From positions 1 to 5,119 of the forward strand of contig CAKAPZ010000083.1 of the NCBI GenBank assembly GCA_916720015.1: a stretch of 5,119 nt of DNA, given 5' to 3'. Numbering within the stretch: position 1 is the stretch's first letter; every line of letters begins with the position of its first letter. The notes beneath the pieces are model-generated. The model had not been told where the DNA came from. It made no database searches and saw nothing but the letters and a program-made list of their open reading frames with translations. Positions 1-5,119 of this stretch are shown piece by piece. Position numbers and translations under genes: made by a program. This DNA comes from an uncultured Atopobium sp. (GTDB taxonomy: Bacteria; Actinomycetota; Coriobacteriia; Coriobacteriales; Atopobiaceae).

Positions 1-1184
1 GCTGCTTCAGACATGCCCATACCTTCATCTTCAACTGAAACCTGAACAGTATTCTCGTCGCACGAGACATTAAAAGAGATGGTAGTTTGAGCGGCAGAAT
101 ATCGAGCAGCGTTTTGAACGATAATGCGGATGGACTGTTTAATCATGGCGGCATCGGCAAGTACCTGATAGCGGTTGTCCGCCAGCACACTCTGATCATA
201 CTTAAGGGTATAGCGATGGCTGGAATCAATCATCTCTGATTCTTCGCAGACCTCAGACGTAATTCGTGCAAGGTTAAACTGGGTCTTGGTGAGGGTGTTT
301 CTTCCTGCATCACCGCGTGCTAAGAAGAGGAGCTGTTCAACTAAGTCATGCATGTGCTCGCTCTCGGATTTGAGGGCAGCAATGGACTCGTCAAGTACCG
401 CTTCATCTGTCTTACCCCAGCGATCCAGCATGTCAGTATAACCTCGGATAACAGCTATAGGCGTACGAAGCTCGTGACTAGCATCGTTAACAAAACGCAT
501 CTGCTGTAGCTTTGCTTCCTGCATACGACGGAGCAGTTTATTCAAAGCAATCTCGATGCTGGCAAGGTCTTGATCACCTGTTTGAATCTTAGGAGCATTA
601 ATATTAGCTTCTTCGATGGCCTGCTCAAGACTTCTGATTTTCTCGCTTTTAACCAGGATGTCACTTGTAGTTTTATCAGCAGCAAGTACATCTGCGTTAA
701 CGAGTTGATCAGCTTCAAGCGCAAGTGTATTAAGGGGCTGAAGAGCTCTTCTGACGCGACGCATATCACCGAAGAATGATAAAAGATCAATAGTTTCCCA
801 GATAAGAATTGCAATATACAGGGGCCAGAAACGGGCTAAGTCTACACCTAAATCAAATATTTTGGCGCCAAAGGTGGGGCCGTGAACAAGATACTTAAGG
901 CTTGGGAGTCCGTGTAAAAAAGTAAAACCGATAAATGAAATGGAATGGGTCTCGGTAGGAAAAAATCCCAGGTAGAAAGTACCTTGTGGAACATGCTGGT
1001 TATACGTATAAATAAAGACCAGCGCAATAATCACCAGCAAAAAGAGATTAAAGCCAACGTAGTTCATCAGTTTACGCCACCAGAATCCCCAGGTAATAAC
1101 TCCAGCAGTTGAGGAATCAGAGGGAGTAAAGAAAGGCTTTTTATGCCCTTGCGAGGTTGACTGACTATACTTCTCTGATGACAT
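1..1184 (-). CDS. Sensor histidine kinase of a two-component system (partial, C-terminal end off the window)
   Basis: This is a membrane sensor kinase that should autophosphorylate on histidine and pass the phosphate to the regulator encoded just upstream. Translating the reverse strand from ATG at 1184 gives 394 codons before the window edge. The order is: a hydrophilic N-terminus with an aromatic WGFWW patch (about 32-36); TM1 about 41-61; a short extracytoplasmic loop of about 55 residues; TM2 about 117-138; a HAMP-like segment with ALQPLNTL; then the HisKA H-box NDASHELRTP with His237. In the ATPase domain the N-box (Asn358, VQNAARYS) and G1 box (VEDEGMGM, Asp386) are visible. The remaining ATP-binding motifs and the stop lie beyond the window. 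The start is supported by GGAG at 1191-1194, 6 bases upstream, inside the regulator gene. The 20-base overlap with the regulator suggests translational coupling. The signal sensed is unknown. HAMP-to-His spacing is unusually long. No frameshift was seen. Confidence 0.93.
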   Translation of the reverse strand, partial: MSSEKYSQSTSQGHKKPFFTPSDSSTAGVITWGFWWRKLMNYVGFNLFLLVIIALVFIYTYNQHVPQGTFYLGFFPTETHSISFIGFTFLHGLPSLKYLVHGPTFGAKIFDLGVDLARFWPLYIAILIWETIDLLSFFGDMRRVRRALQPLNTLALEADQLVNADVLAADKTTSDILVKSEKIRSLEQAIEEANINAPKIQTGDQDLASIEIALNKLLRRMQEAKLQQMRFVNDASHELRTPIAVIRGYTDMLDRWGKTDEAVLDESIAALKSESEHMHDLVEQLLFLARGDAGRNTLTKTQFNLARITSEVCEESEMIDSSHRYTLKYDQSVLADNRYQVLADAAMIKQSIRIIVQNAARYSAAQTTISFNVSCDENTVQVSVEDEGMGMSEA

Positions 1185-1869
1185 ATCCGACTCCACGAAC
1201 GGTAGTAATCAGCTTGATGTTGTAACGATCATCAATTTTTGCACGTAGATGAGCTATATGGACATCAACGTTGTTTGTTTCTCCAGCAAACTCATATCCT
1301 AGAGCCTCAGATGCAATACGCTCACGACTCATAACAACACCTGCGTGTTCCATAAGCATACGAAGCACTTCAAATTCTTTAGTGGTAAGTTCAATCGGAT
1401 TGTTGTTAACGCAGACTTCTCTTCGGTCAACATCAAGCGAGACACCCTTGATTGTAAAAGTGTTTGTGGCAGTTGTATGAGAAATTGCTGCAGAACTTGG
1501 ACTGTCTGCCTCGTGATGTTTGAGGGCCACTCGAATGCGGGCGAGAAGTTCTTCTATTGCAAAAGGCTTGGTGAGGTAGTCATCTGCACCTGCATCAAGA
1601 CCAGCAACTTTATCCATGACCGAATCGCGAGCAGTGAGCATGATAGTTGGCGTGTTTTTCTCGCGACGAATCCTTCTAAGAACTTCTAGACCGTTAAGCT
1701 GGGGAAGAAGTATATCAAGCAAGATAAGATCATAGTCATTTGCCAGAGCTTTTTCAGCTCCGGTTCTTCCGTCAAGAGCTTTGTCTACCTCATAGCCCTC
1801 ATGTTTAAGCTCGAGTTCTATAAAGCGCGCAATTTTTTCTTCGTCTTCAACGATAAGAACCTTAATCAT
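1165..1869 (-). CDS. OmpR/PhoB-family response regulator (receiver plus winged-helix DNA-binding domain)
   Basis: This 234-residue protein is a typical full-length DNA-binding response regulator acting in the cytoplasm. The receiver domain spans about 1-117. It has the acidic pair Glu8/Asp9 in IVEDEE, phosphoacceptor Asp52 in LLDILLP, the switch residue Thr79 in MLTARD, and Lys101 in LTKPF, so all key residues are present. A Ser/Ala/Thr-rich linker of about 20 residues (118-138) follows. The winged-helix effector domain is about 139-234, with LTTKEFEVL, SRERI, the recognition-helix region NNVDVHIAHLRAKI and the closing wing RGVGYVI. The ATG at 1869 has only a weak ribosome site (AGGCGAG, ending 3 bases before it). 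The gene lies 53 bases after the stop of the DUF4342 gene and overlaps the kinase gene by 20 bases. Its partner is almost certainly that kinase. Target genes cannot be read from the sequence. The phased repeat at 2529-2561 is a candidate autoregulatory site. Confidence 0.96.
   Translation of the reverse strand: MIKVLIVEDEEKIARFIELELKHEGYEVDKALDGRTGAEKALANDYDLILLDILLPQLNGLEVLRRIRREKNTPTIMLTARDSVMDKVAGLDAGADDYLTKPFAIEELLARIRVALKHHEADSPSSAAISHTTATNTFTIKGVSLDVDRREVCVNNNPIELTTKEFEVLRMLMEHAGVVMSRERIASEALGYEFAGETNNVDVHIAHLRAKIDDRYNIKLITTVRGVGYVIREV
1191..1194 (-). promoter_or_regulatory. Ribosome binding site of the histidine kinase, inside the regulator gene
   Basis: On the reverse strand, GGAG lies 6 bases before the ATG at 1184-1182. 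It decides the kinase start: the gene begins within the last codons of the response regulator, whose stop is at 1167-1165. This fits coupled translation of the pair. Confidence 0.6.
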
Positions 1870-1877
1870 TTTCTCGC

Positions 1878-1922
1878 CTAAATATCGAAGTCTTCTACTT
1901 TAGGTTTGGGATCAGTCGCAAT
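1878..1922 (-). other. In-frame coding-like tail after the stop of the DUF4342 gene
   Basis: Directly after the TAA stop at 1925-1923, the same reverse-strand frame continues for 14 sense codons, IATDPKPKVEDFDI, and ends with TAG at 1880-1878. The peptide is charged and protein-like. The TAG sits 8 bases before the regulator's ATG and overlaps its weak ribosome site, the spacing expected of a normal operon junction. It may be the old C-terminus cut off by a nonsense mutation, a readthrough extension, or chance in a short spacer. No start codon or ribosome site supports separate translation. Confidence 0.4.
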
Positions 1923-2465
1923 TTACTTTTTGTCGATGACGTCTTTTTTGATGGAGCCCGCTGCATCTGCAGCCTTATCCATAGCTTCGTTTACATCAAC
2001 AACAATAGGATAAGCTCCCTGAATGTGATAGCGCATCTCAAAGAAAAGACCAATGATGAGCAGCCAGAATGTAGCACCCCAGAGGAATAGACCAACAATT
2101 GGAATAATCACTGGCATGGCCATAAACTGTTCGCCGCGACGAGTAACAATAAATTTTGACTCAACGCTTTTTCTAAACAGCTCTTTGCACTTCTCCCAAA
2201 GAGAGGACATATTCTCTGAGAAATCAGACTTCTTACTTGATTCTTGGTAGGCAATTTGAGCCGCTTCCATCTCTGGAGAAACTTCTGACTGTGCAGCAGA
2301 CTCAGTAGTATAGCTGGCCGTCTGCTTGGTAGACTTACCCTGCTTCTCAAGCCAAATAATTGCATCAAGAACATTGTCATCACAAGCGTCAAGTGCTGCC
2401 TTTGCGTCCTCGTAGCTTACACCGCACTTCTCGCGAATTACTTCAACCTTTTCGAGCTTTTCCAT
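1923..2465 (-). CDS. UBA-like domain / DUF4342 membrane protein of unknown function
   Basis: This 180-residue protein has two parts. Residues 1-43 resemble the UBA-like N-terminal fold shared with elongation factor Ts and NAC (VEVIREKCGVSYEDAKAAL, then DNVLDAIIWLEK). This is a three-helix domain, probably for protein binding. After a Ser/Thr/Gln-rich linker (44-80) comes a DUF4342-type region (about 85-155): an amphipathic WEKCKELFRKS helix, the strand motif KFIVTRRGEQFMAMPV, and a hydrophobic stretch at about 115-142 that could be one long membrane helix or a tight hairpin. The tail is charged, ending IDKK. ATG 2465 has a good ribosome site, AGGAAG at 2472-2477, 6 bases away. It is the first gene of the leftward operon with the response regulator and kinase, suggesting a role near the signalling pair, but no activity is known to me for this family. 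The stop may be premature: 14 more in-frame codons follow. Family assignment is from motif memory. Confidence 0.85.
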   Translation of the reverse strand: MEKLEKVEVIREKCGVSYEDAKAALDACDDNVLDAIIWLEKQGKSTKQTASYTTESAAQSEVSPEMEAAQIAYQESSKKSDFSENMSSLWEKCKELFRKSVESKFIVTRRGEQFMAMPVIIPIVGLFLWGATFWLLIIGLFFEMRYHIQGAYPIVVDVNEAMDKAADAAGSIKKDVIDKK

Positions 2466-2471
2466 GATCAG

Positions 2472-2477
2472 CTTCCT
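2472..2477 (-). promoter_or_regulatory. Ribosome binding site of the DUF4342 gene
   Basis: On the reverse strand, AGGAAG lies 6 bases upstream of the ATG at 2465-2463. The spacing is near optimal and it fixes the start of the first gene of the leftward operon. Confidence 0.7.
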
Positions 2478-2528
2478 TTCGAGATGTTAAAGACGCCTCT
2501 CGTCTTCGTGATACATGGTCTCTTATAA

Positions 2529-2561
2529 AGATTAACCAATTATTGAGGTTAGATTAAGCTT
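2529..2561. repeat. 11-bp-phased repeat, candidate binding site of an OmpR-family regulator
   Basis: Three consecutive 11-mers are present: AGATTAACCAA (2529-2539), TTATTGAGGTT (2540-2550) and AGATTAAGCTT (2551-2561). The first and third share AGATTAA exactly, two helical turns (22 bp) apart. The middle unit matches the heptamer at 4 of 7 positions. OmpR/PhoB-family regulators usually bind tandem half-sites about 11 bp apart, and this operon encodes such a regulator. The site lies just downstream of the expected start from the promoter at 2570-2598, where binding would repress, and abuts the second -10-like TATAAG. Function is inferred. Confidence 0.4.
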
Positions 2562-2569
2562 TCATAAGT

Positions 2570-2598
2570 ATTTTAATGGGATTGCTTACACGTCTCAA
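2570..2598 (-). promoter_or_regulatory. Candidate sigma-A-type promoter of the leftward DUF4342-regulator-kinase operon
   Basis: On the reverse strand, the -35 box TTGAGA (2598-2593, 5 of 6 matches to TTGACA) is separated by exactly 17 bases from the -10 box TAAAAT (2575-2570, 5 of 6 matches to TATAAT). Transcription would start near 2563, leaving a leader of about 100 bases before the ATG at 2465. This is the best promoter-like match found in the window. A second -10-like TATAAG lies at 2527-2522 but lacks a recognisable -35. Confidence 0.6.
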
Positions 2599-2613
2599 TT
2601 ACAGACAACGTGT
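2588..2613. repeat. Dyad overlapping the -35 box of the leftward promoter
   Basis: ACACGT (2588-2593) and ACGTGT (2608-2613) are perfect inverted copies separated by 14 bases. The inner bases TCT (2593-2595) and AGA (2603-2605) can extend the symmetry with an offset. The dyad covers the -35 element at 2593-2598, a position typical of a repressor operator. Chance is possible for 6-base arms in a region this short. Confidence 0.35.
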
Positions 2614-2626
2614 TTACCATTTACCG
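2613..2626. repeat. Tandem heptamer TTTACC(A/G)
   Basis: TTTACCA (2613-2619) is followed immediately by TTTACCG (2620-2626), and then by the weaker ATTACTT (2627-2633). The units abut the ACACGT dyad. They may be part of an operator or only local sequence bias. A TATAAA lies just beyond, at 2633-2638. Confidence 0.3.
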
Positions 2627-2640
2627 ATTACTTATAAAAC

Positions 2641-2656
2641 TAGCTTGTTTTAGCTA
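2641..2656. repeat. Small dyad TAGCT-6-AGCTA
   Basis: TAGCT (2641-2645) and AGCTA (2652-2656) are inverted copies around TGTTTT. It lies 10 bases upstream of the candidate rightward -35 box, and the hexamer TAGCTA recurs at 2690-2695 on the other side. It is a possible operator half for the ABC operon; the evidence is weak. Confidence 0.25.
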
Positions 2657-2665
2657 TTCAGCAGT

Positions 2666-2693
2666 TTGAAACTAATAAATAGTTATATATAGC
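2666..2693 (+). promoter_or_regulatory. Candidate promoter of the ABC transporter operon
   Basis: TTGAAA (2666-2671, 5 of 6 matches to TTGACA) is followed after 16 bases by TATAGC (2688-2693), inside an AT-rich run that also offers TATATA at 2686-2691 with a short 14-base spacing. An inverted repeat, AGTTA (2681-2685) and TAACT (2694-2698), frames the -10 region and could be an operator. It is the best rightward candidate but clearly weaker than the leftward promoter. Confidence 0.35.
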
Positions 2694-2771
2694 TAACTTA
2701 TGGCAGTTGAAGCTTTGCTTTCTCTGTCAAAGCCAGCCTGAATAACAGACACTACATTGTGAGTTTGTGGC

Positions 2772-2777
2772 AGGAGG
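2772..2777 (+). promoter_or_regulatory. Ribosome binding site of the first ABC transporter gene
   Basis: A perfect AGGAGG lies 4 bases before ATG 2782 and 10 bases before ATG 2788. It lies downstream of the in-frame GTG at 2767, which itself lacks an upstream ribosome site. This argues that translation starts at 2782 or 2788, not at the GTG. Confidence 0.8.
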
Positions 2778-2781
2778 CGGT

Positions 2782-4587
2782 ATGGGCATGGCAAATCGTC
2801 AGAACCAAAGTATTCAAGCTACTGAGGCCAACCAAAATACAAAACAGGATTCTCAGCAATCTGAAGTAAACCCTGTTGCAGTGTTGCTCGAGTGGTCAGA
2901 CAGAAAAGGTATGTACGCGCTCTCTGTCATTCTTGCAGTTATTGGTGTTTTTGGAGGCATAGTTCCCTATGTTGCCGCAGGTAACATGGTGGTTGGCATT
3001 TTTAATGGAATTAAAGAATGGCCGTTTTACCTTCAATGGGGGCTTATAGCGGGCCTCAGCTATTTAGTTAAAATAACTTTCCATCATCTTTCAACGGTCG
3101 TTTCTCATAAGGCAACATTTGCGACAATCGCAAATATGCGTACCCGAGTGGCAAAGAAGCTGACCACTATTCCAATGGGATATGTACTTGATACACCTTC
3201 GGGCTCTCTCAAACGTCTTCTGGTCGAGAAAATCGATAGCATTGAAACCACGCTTGCTCATGCAGTTCCTGAGCTCACTTCAAACCTTACGGCTGCATTT
3301 GCAGTCTTTGTCTATCTGATTGTTTTGGATTGGCGTCTTGCTCTTGCTGCGTTGCTTACCATTGTTGTAGGACTAGCGTGTTTATCAGGCATGATGAAAG
3401 ACTATGAGTACTGGTATCAGAATACTATCGTAACCGGCAAAGAGATGAATAACGCTTCAGTTGAGTACGTGTCAGGAATTGAGGTAATTAAGGCTTTTGG
3501 ACAGTCGGCAAGTTCTTACGAGAAGTTCTCTAAAGCTGTTTATGCCTCCGCTCATGCCTTTATTGACTGGATGAGCCACTGTCAAATCTGGCAGGATGCC
3601 ATGCTGTCGATTGCTCCAGCAACACTCGTAACCGTATTGCCTTTGGGATGTCTGTTTGTGCTCCAGGGGAGTCTTTCTCCTTCTACGTTTGTCATGTGCG
3701 CAGTTCTTTCTCTAGGTATTTTCCAGCCACTCTTTGAAGCAATGAGCTTTATGGATTCTCTTGCACAGGTAGGTTCTGTTGTTAAAGAAATTTCTGAGGT
3801 CTTAAATTACCCTGATCAGGTGAGAGCTGATGTTCCTTGCACGCTTGAAGGTACTGAAATTAAGCTGAGTGATGTCCGTTTCTCCTACGGAAGCAATGAA
3901 GTGATTCACGGGATTACTTTAGACATTGAGCCAGGACAAGTTACAGCACTTGTTGGCCCAAGTGGATCAGGTAAATCTACTGTTGCTCGGCTTATTGCAG
4001 GTTTCTGGGATCCAAATGAAGGATCTGTTTCTATTGGAGGACAAGATATTCGCTCCTGCAGTCCAGCTCAACTTGCAAACCTCGTAGCTTATGTTGACCA
4101 AGATAGTTACCTTTTTGATGAAACCATTATGGAAAACATCAGGATGGGCAAAAAAGATGCCACCGATGATGAGGTTATTGCCTGCGCAAAAGCCTCTGGC
4201 TGCCACGACTTTATCCAATCACTTCCTCATGGCTATCAAACGGTTGTAGGAGGCTCAGGTGGACACCTTTCTGGCGGAGAACGCCAGCGTGTAGCAATTG
4301 CACGAGCTATGCTCAAAAACGCGCCGATCATCATGCTTGATGAAGCAACAGCTTACGCAGATCCAGAGTCTGAAGCAGAGGTTGAATCTGCAGTTGCAAA
4401 ACTGGTAGCTGGCAAAACACTGGTGGTTATCGCTCATCGTCTTTCTACCGTACAAAATGCCGACAAAATTGTTGTTGTTAATGATGGCTCTATTGAAGCC
4501 GAGGGTACGCATAATCAGCTTATGGAGACATGCCCGCTCTATGCAACCATGTATCGCGCTCACATTGGCGCACTTGACGAGGCTTAA
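2782..4587 (+). CDS. ABC transporter, fused membrane and ATPase domains, first half of a probable heterodimer
   Basis: This 601-residue half-transporter should pump or import a substrate across the cytoplasmic membrane using ATP. A Gln/Asn-rich hydrophilic N-terminus (1-32) precedes a type I exporter-fold membrane domain with hydrophobic segments near 44-66, 84-103, 169-205 (two), 272-296 and 302-320. The ATPase domain (about 359-601) is intact: A-loop Tyr369, Walker A GPSGSGKST (392-400), Q-loop Gln440, signature LSGGERQ (496-502), Walker B IIMLDE (516-521, catalytic Glu521), D-loop-like AYADPES and switch His552 in IAHRLST. The YADPES wording recalls the YbtP/YbtQ and IrtA/IrtB siderophore-transporter group, but substrate and direction cannot be fixed by sequence alone; a drug or peptide exporter is possible. 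The start was chosen from AGGAGG at 2772-2777; ATG 2788 is equally plausible and the upstream GTG 2767 unlikely. A second half-transporter follows 14 bases downstream. Confidence 0.93.
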   Translation: MGMANRQNQSIQATEANQNTKQDSQQSEVNPVAVLLEWSDRKGMYALSVILAVIGVFGGIVPYVAAGNMVVGIFNGIKEWPFYLQWGLIAGLSYLVKITFHHLSTVVSHKATFATIANMRTRVAKKLTTIPMGYVLDTPSGSLKRLLVEKIDSIETTLAHAVPELTSNLTAAFAVFVYLIVLDWRLALAALLTIVVGLACLSGMMKDYEYWYQNTIVTGKEMNNASVEYVSGIEVIKAFGQSASSYEKFSKAVYASAHAFIDWMSHCQIWQDAMLSIAPATLVTVLPLGCLFVLQGSLSPSTFVMCAVLSLGIFQPLFEAMSFMDSLAQVGSVVKEISEVLNYPDQVRADVPCTLEGTEIKLSDVRFSYGSNEVIHGITLDIEPGQVTALVGPSGSGKSTVARLIAGFWDPNEGSVSIGGQDIRSCSPAQLANLVAYVDQDSYLFDETIMENIRMGKKDATDDEVIACAKASGCHDFIQSLPHGYQTVVGGSGGHLSGGERQRVAIARAMLKNAPIIMLDEATAYADPESEAEVESAVAKLVAGKTLVVIAHRLSTVQNADKIVVVNDGSIEAEGTHNQLMETCPLYATMYRAHIGALDEA

Positions 4588-4592
4588 GGAGG
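4586..4592 (+). promoter_or_regulatory. Ribosome binding site of the second ABC transporter gene, overlapping the first gene's stop
   Basis: AAGGAGG begins within the TAA stop of the first gene and lies 9 bases before ATG 4602. The strong site, overlapping the stop, points to tightly linked synthesis of the two transporter halves. Confidence 0.75.
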
Positions 4593-4601
4593 GGAGTAAA
4601 A

Positions 4602-5119
4602 ATGCTGTCTGTTCTAAAAATGTACTTCCAATTTGGAAGTTCTTATCGCCAGAAACTCCACAAGGGCCTTTTCTTTACCATTCTTGGTTGCCTCTTTGAA
4701 GGAGTACAAATAACAGCGCTTTGGATTGTTTTTACTGCTCTTACTACGGATACGCTCTCAACTCAGACAATAGTTTCTGCACTGGGAGTCATGCTTTTGA
4801 GCATTATAGGAGCGTTCATTTGCGCTCATTTTAAGAGTGAGAATTTCTGTGATGCTAATTTTAGTATGGCTGGCGCTAAGCGTGCGGAAATTGGAGATAC
4901 CCTGCGCCGTCTGCCCATGGGTTACTTTAACGAGAATAGCCTTGGAGAAGTAACAGCTGTTATGACCAACCAGCTGGATGTAATGCAAAATCTTGGTGGC
5001 TTGCTCTATATGATGGTTTTTGGTGGTTTGGCCTTAACAGCAATTATTGTTGTGTTCTTGTTTGTATTTTGTTGGCAATTAGGCCTTATAACTGCAGCTA
5101 CATTTGCTCTTTTCTGCAT
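4602..5119 (+). CDS. ABC transporter membrane domain, second half of the pair (partial, C-terminus off the window)
   Basis: 172 residues are visible from ATG 4602, starting MLSVLKMYFQFG, with no stop before the window edge. They correspond to the N-terminal part of a type I exporter-fold membrane domain: hydrophobic segments near 22-48, 56-77 and 133-172 (probably two), and between them a cytoplasmic loop with MGYFNENSLGEV (106-117) then TAVMTNQLD. The PMGYF...GEV...D pattern is the coupling-helix region of half-transporters and parallels PMGYVLDTPSG in the upstream gene, so the two are related but clearly diverged. The ATPase domain is expected beyond the window and was not seen. The 14-base gap and strong AAGGAGG indicate one operon and probably a heterodimer. 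The substrate is unknown; the resemblance to YbtP/YbtQ-like pairs is a family-level impression. Confidence 0.88.
   Translation, partial: MLSVLKMYFQFGSSYRQKLHKGLFFTILGCLFEGVQITALWIVFTALTTDTLSTQTIVSALGVMLLSIIGAFICAHFKSENFCDANFSMAGAKRAEIGDTLRRLPMGYFNENSLGEVTAVMTNQLDVMQNLGGLLYMMVFGGLALTAIIVVFLFVFCWQLGLITAATFALFC

Larger units (their letters stand above)
2466..2781. other. Divergent intergenic control region (about 316 bases, no convincing gene)
   Basis: This AT-rich stretch separates the leftward signalling operon from the rightward ABC transporter operon. Both strands were read. Only very short ORFs occur, without ribosome sites (for example 13 codons from 2700 and 25 codons from 2576). It contains promoters in both directions and several small direct and inverted repeats, listed separately. 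No intrinsic terminator, tRNA or riboswitch fold was recognised. A 6-bp stem, GCTTTG at 2712-2717 with CAAAGC at 2728-2733, lies in the expected leader of the ABC operon but has no U-run. Confidence 0.8.

Noticed and set aside
542..814. 90-codon reverse-strand ORF and overlapping + strand ORF 570-779
   Set aside because: Both are shadows in other frames of the histidine kinase, whose frame shows HAMP, H-box and N-box motifs throughout.
1271..1689. Plus-strand ORFs opposite the response regulator
   Set aside because: They are antisense shadows of a regulator with all conserved residues, and show no domain or ribosome site.
1884..1898. Short hairpin GAAG-T-CTTC in the spacer before the response regulator as a terminator
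   Set aside because: The stem is only 4 bp with a one-base loop and no following T-run, so it cannot act as an intrinsic terminator.
2544..2562. DtxR/IdeR-like iron box (TGAGGTTAG followed by ATTAAGCTTT)
   Set aside because: It matches a 19-base DtxR-type consensus, as I recall it, at about 13 positions, but the right half is poor and it coincides with the better explained 11-bp-phased repeat. It is also far from the ABC gene whose iron control it would support.
2576..2653. 25-codon ORF on the + strand (begins MGLLTRLNYRQ)
   Set aside because: It has no ribosome site, lies across the leftward promoter and dyad, and has no recognisable features.
2712..2733. GCTTTG/CAAAGC hairpin as a riboswitch or attenuator in the ABC leader
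   Set aside because: It is a 6-bp stem with a 10-base loop, with no U-run and no known riboswitch core. It is compatible with chance.
2700..2741. 13-codon ORF MAVEALLSLSKPA as a leader peptide
   Set aside because: It has no ribosome site, no codon run typical of attenuation, and no terminator hairpin with a U-run after it.
3967..4563. Reverse-strand ORFs opposite the ABC ATPase domain
   Set aside because: They are antisense to intact Walker A, signature and Walker B motifs, with cysteine-rich unstructured translations typical of shadows.

Overview
The window reads as a bacterial chromosome segment with moderate GC content. The short operons, the Shine-Dalgarno sites, an OmpR-type response regulator with its kinase, a UBA-like/DUF4342 membrane protein and an exporter-fold ABC pair would all fit a low-GC member of the Coriobacteriia (Atopobium/Lancefieldella/Olsenella type). 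Firmicutes cannot be excluded. This placement is an impression from protein style, not a database match.

Layout. The left half (1-2465) is transcribed leftwards. From promoter to window edge the order is: a small UBA-like/DUF4342 membrane protein (1923-2465), an OmpR/PhoB-family response regulator (1165-1869), and a sensor histidine kinase (start at 1184, cut by the window edge at 1, before its last ATP-binding motifs). The regulator and kinase overlap by 20 bases. The small gene is followed, after its TAA stop, by 14 further in-frame sense codons that end 8 bases before the regulator's start codon.

The right half (2782-5119) is transcribed rightwards and encodes two consecutive half-size ABC transporters (membrane domain fused to ATPase). 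The first is complete (601 residues from the preferred start). The second is cut after 172 residues. They are 14 bases apart and probably form a heterodimer.

Between the two operons lies a 316-base AT-rich divergent control region (2466-2781). It holds a good leftward sigma-A-type promoter (TTGAGA, 17 bp, TAAAAT), a dyad over that promoter's -35 box, an 11-bp-phased repeat just downstream of its expected start point, a tandem TTTACC repeat, and a weaker rightward promoter with small dyads.

How it may work together. The two-component pair probably senses an envelope condition, and the phased repeats suggest it could regulate its own operon. The DUF4342 protein, co-transcribed and membrane-anchored, may be an accessory of the signalling pair. 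The ABC pair could be a target of the regulator, but nothing in the window proves this. No mobile element, CRISPR array, tRNA or rRNA was seen, and I found no convincing wholly new system. The most unusual points are the in-frame tail after the small gene's stop, the extended HAMP region in the kinase, and the structured divergent control region.
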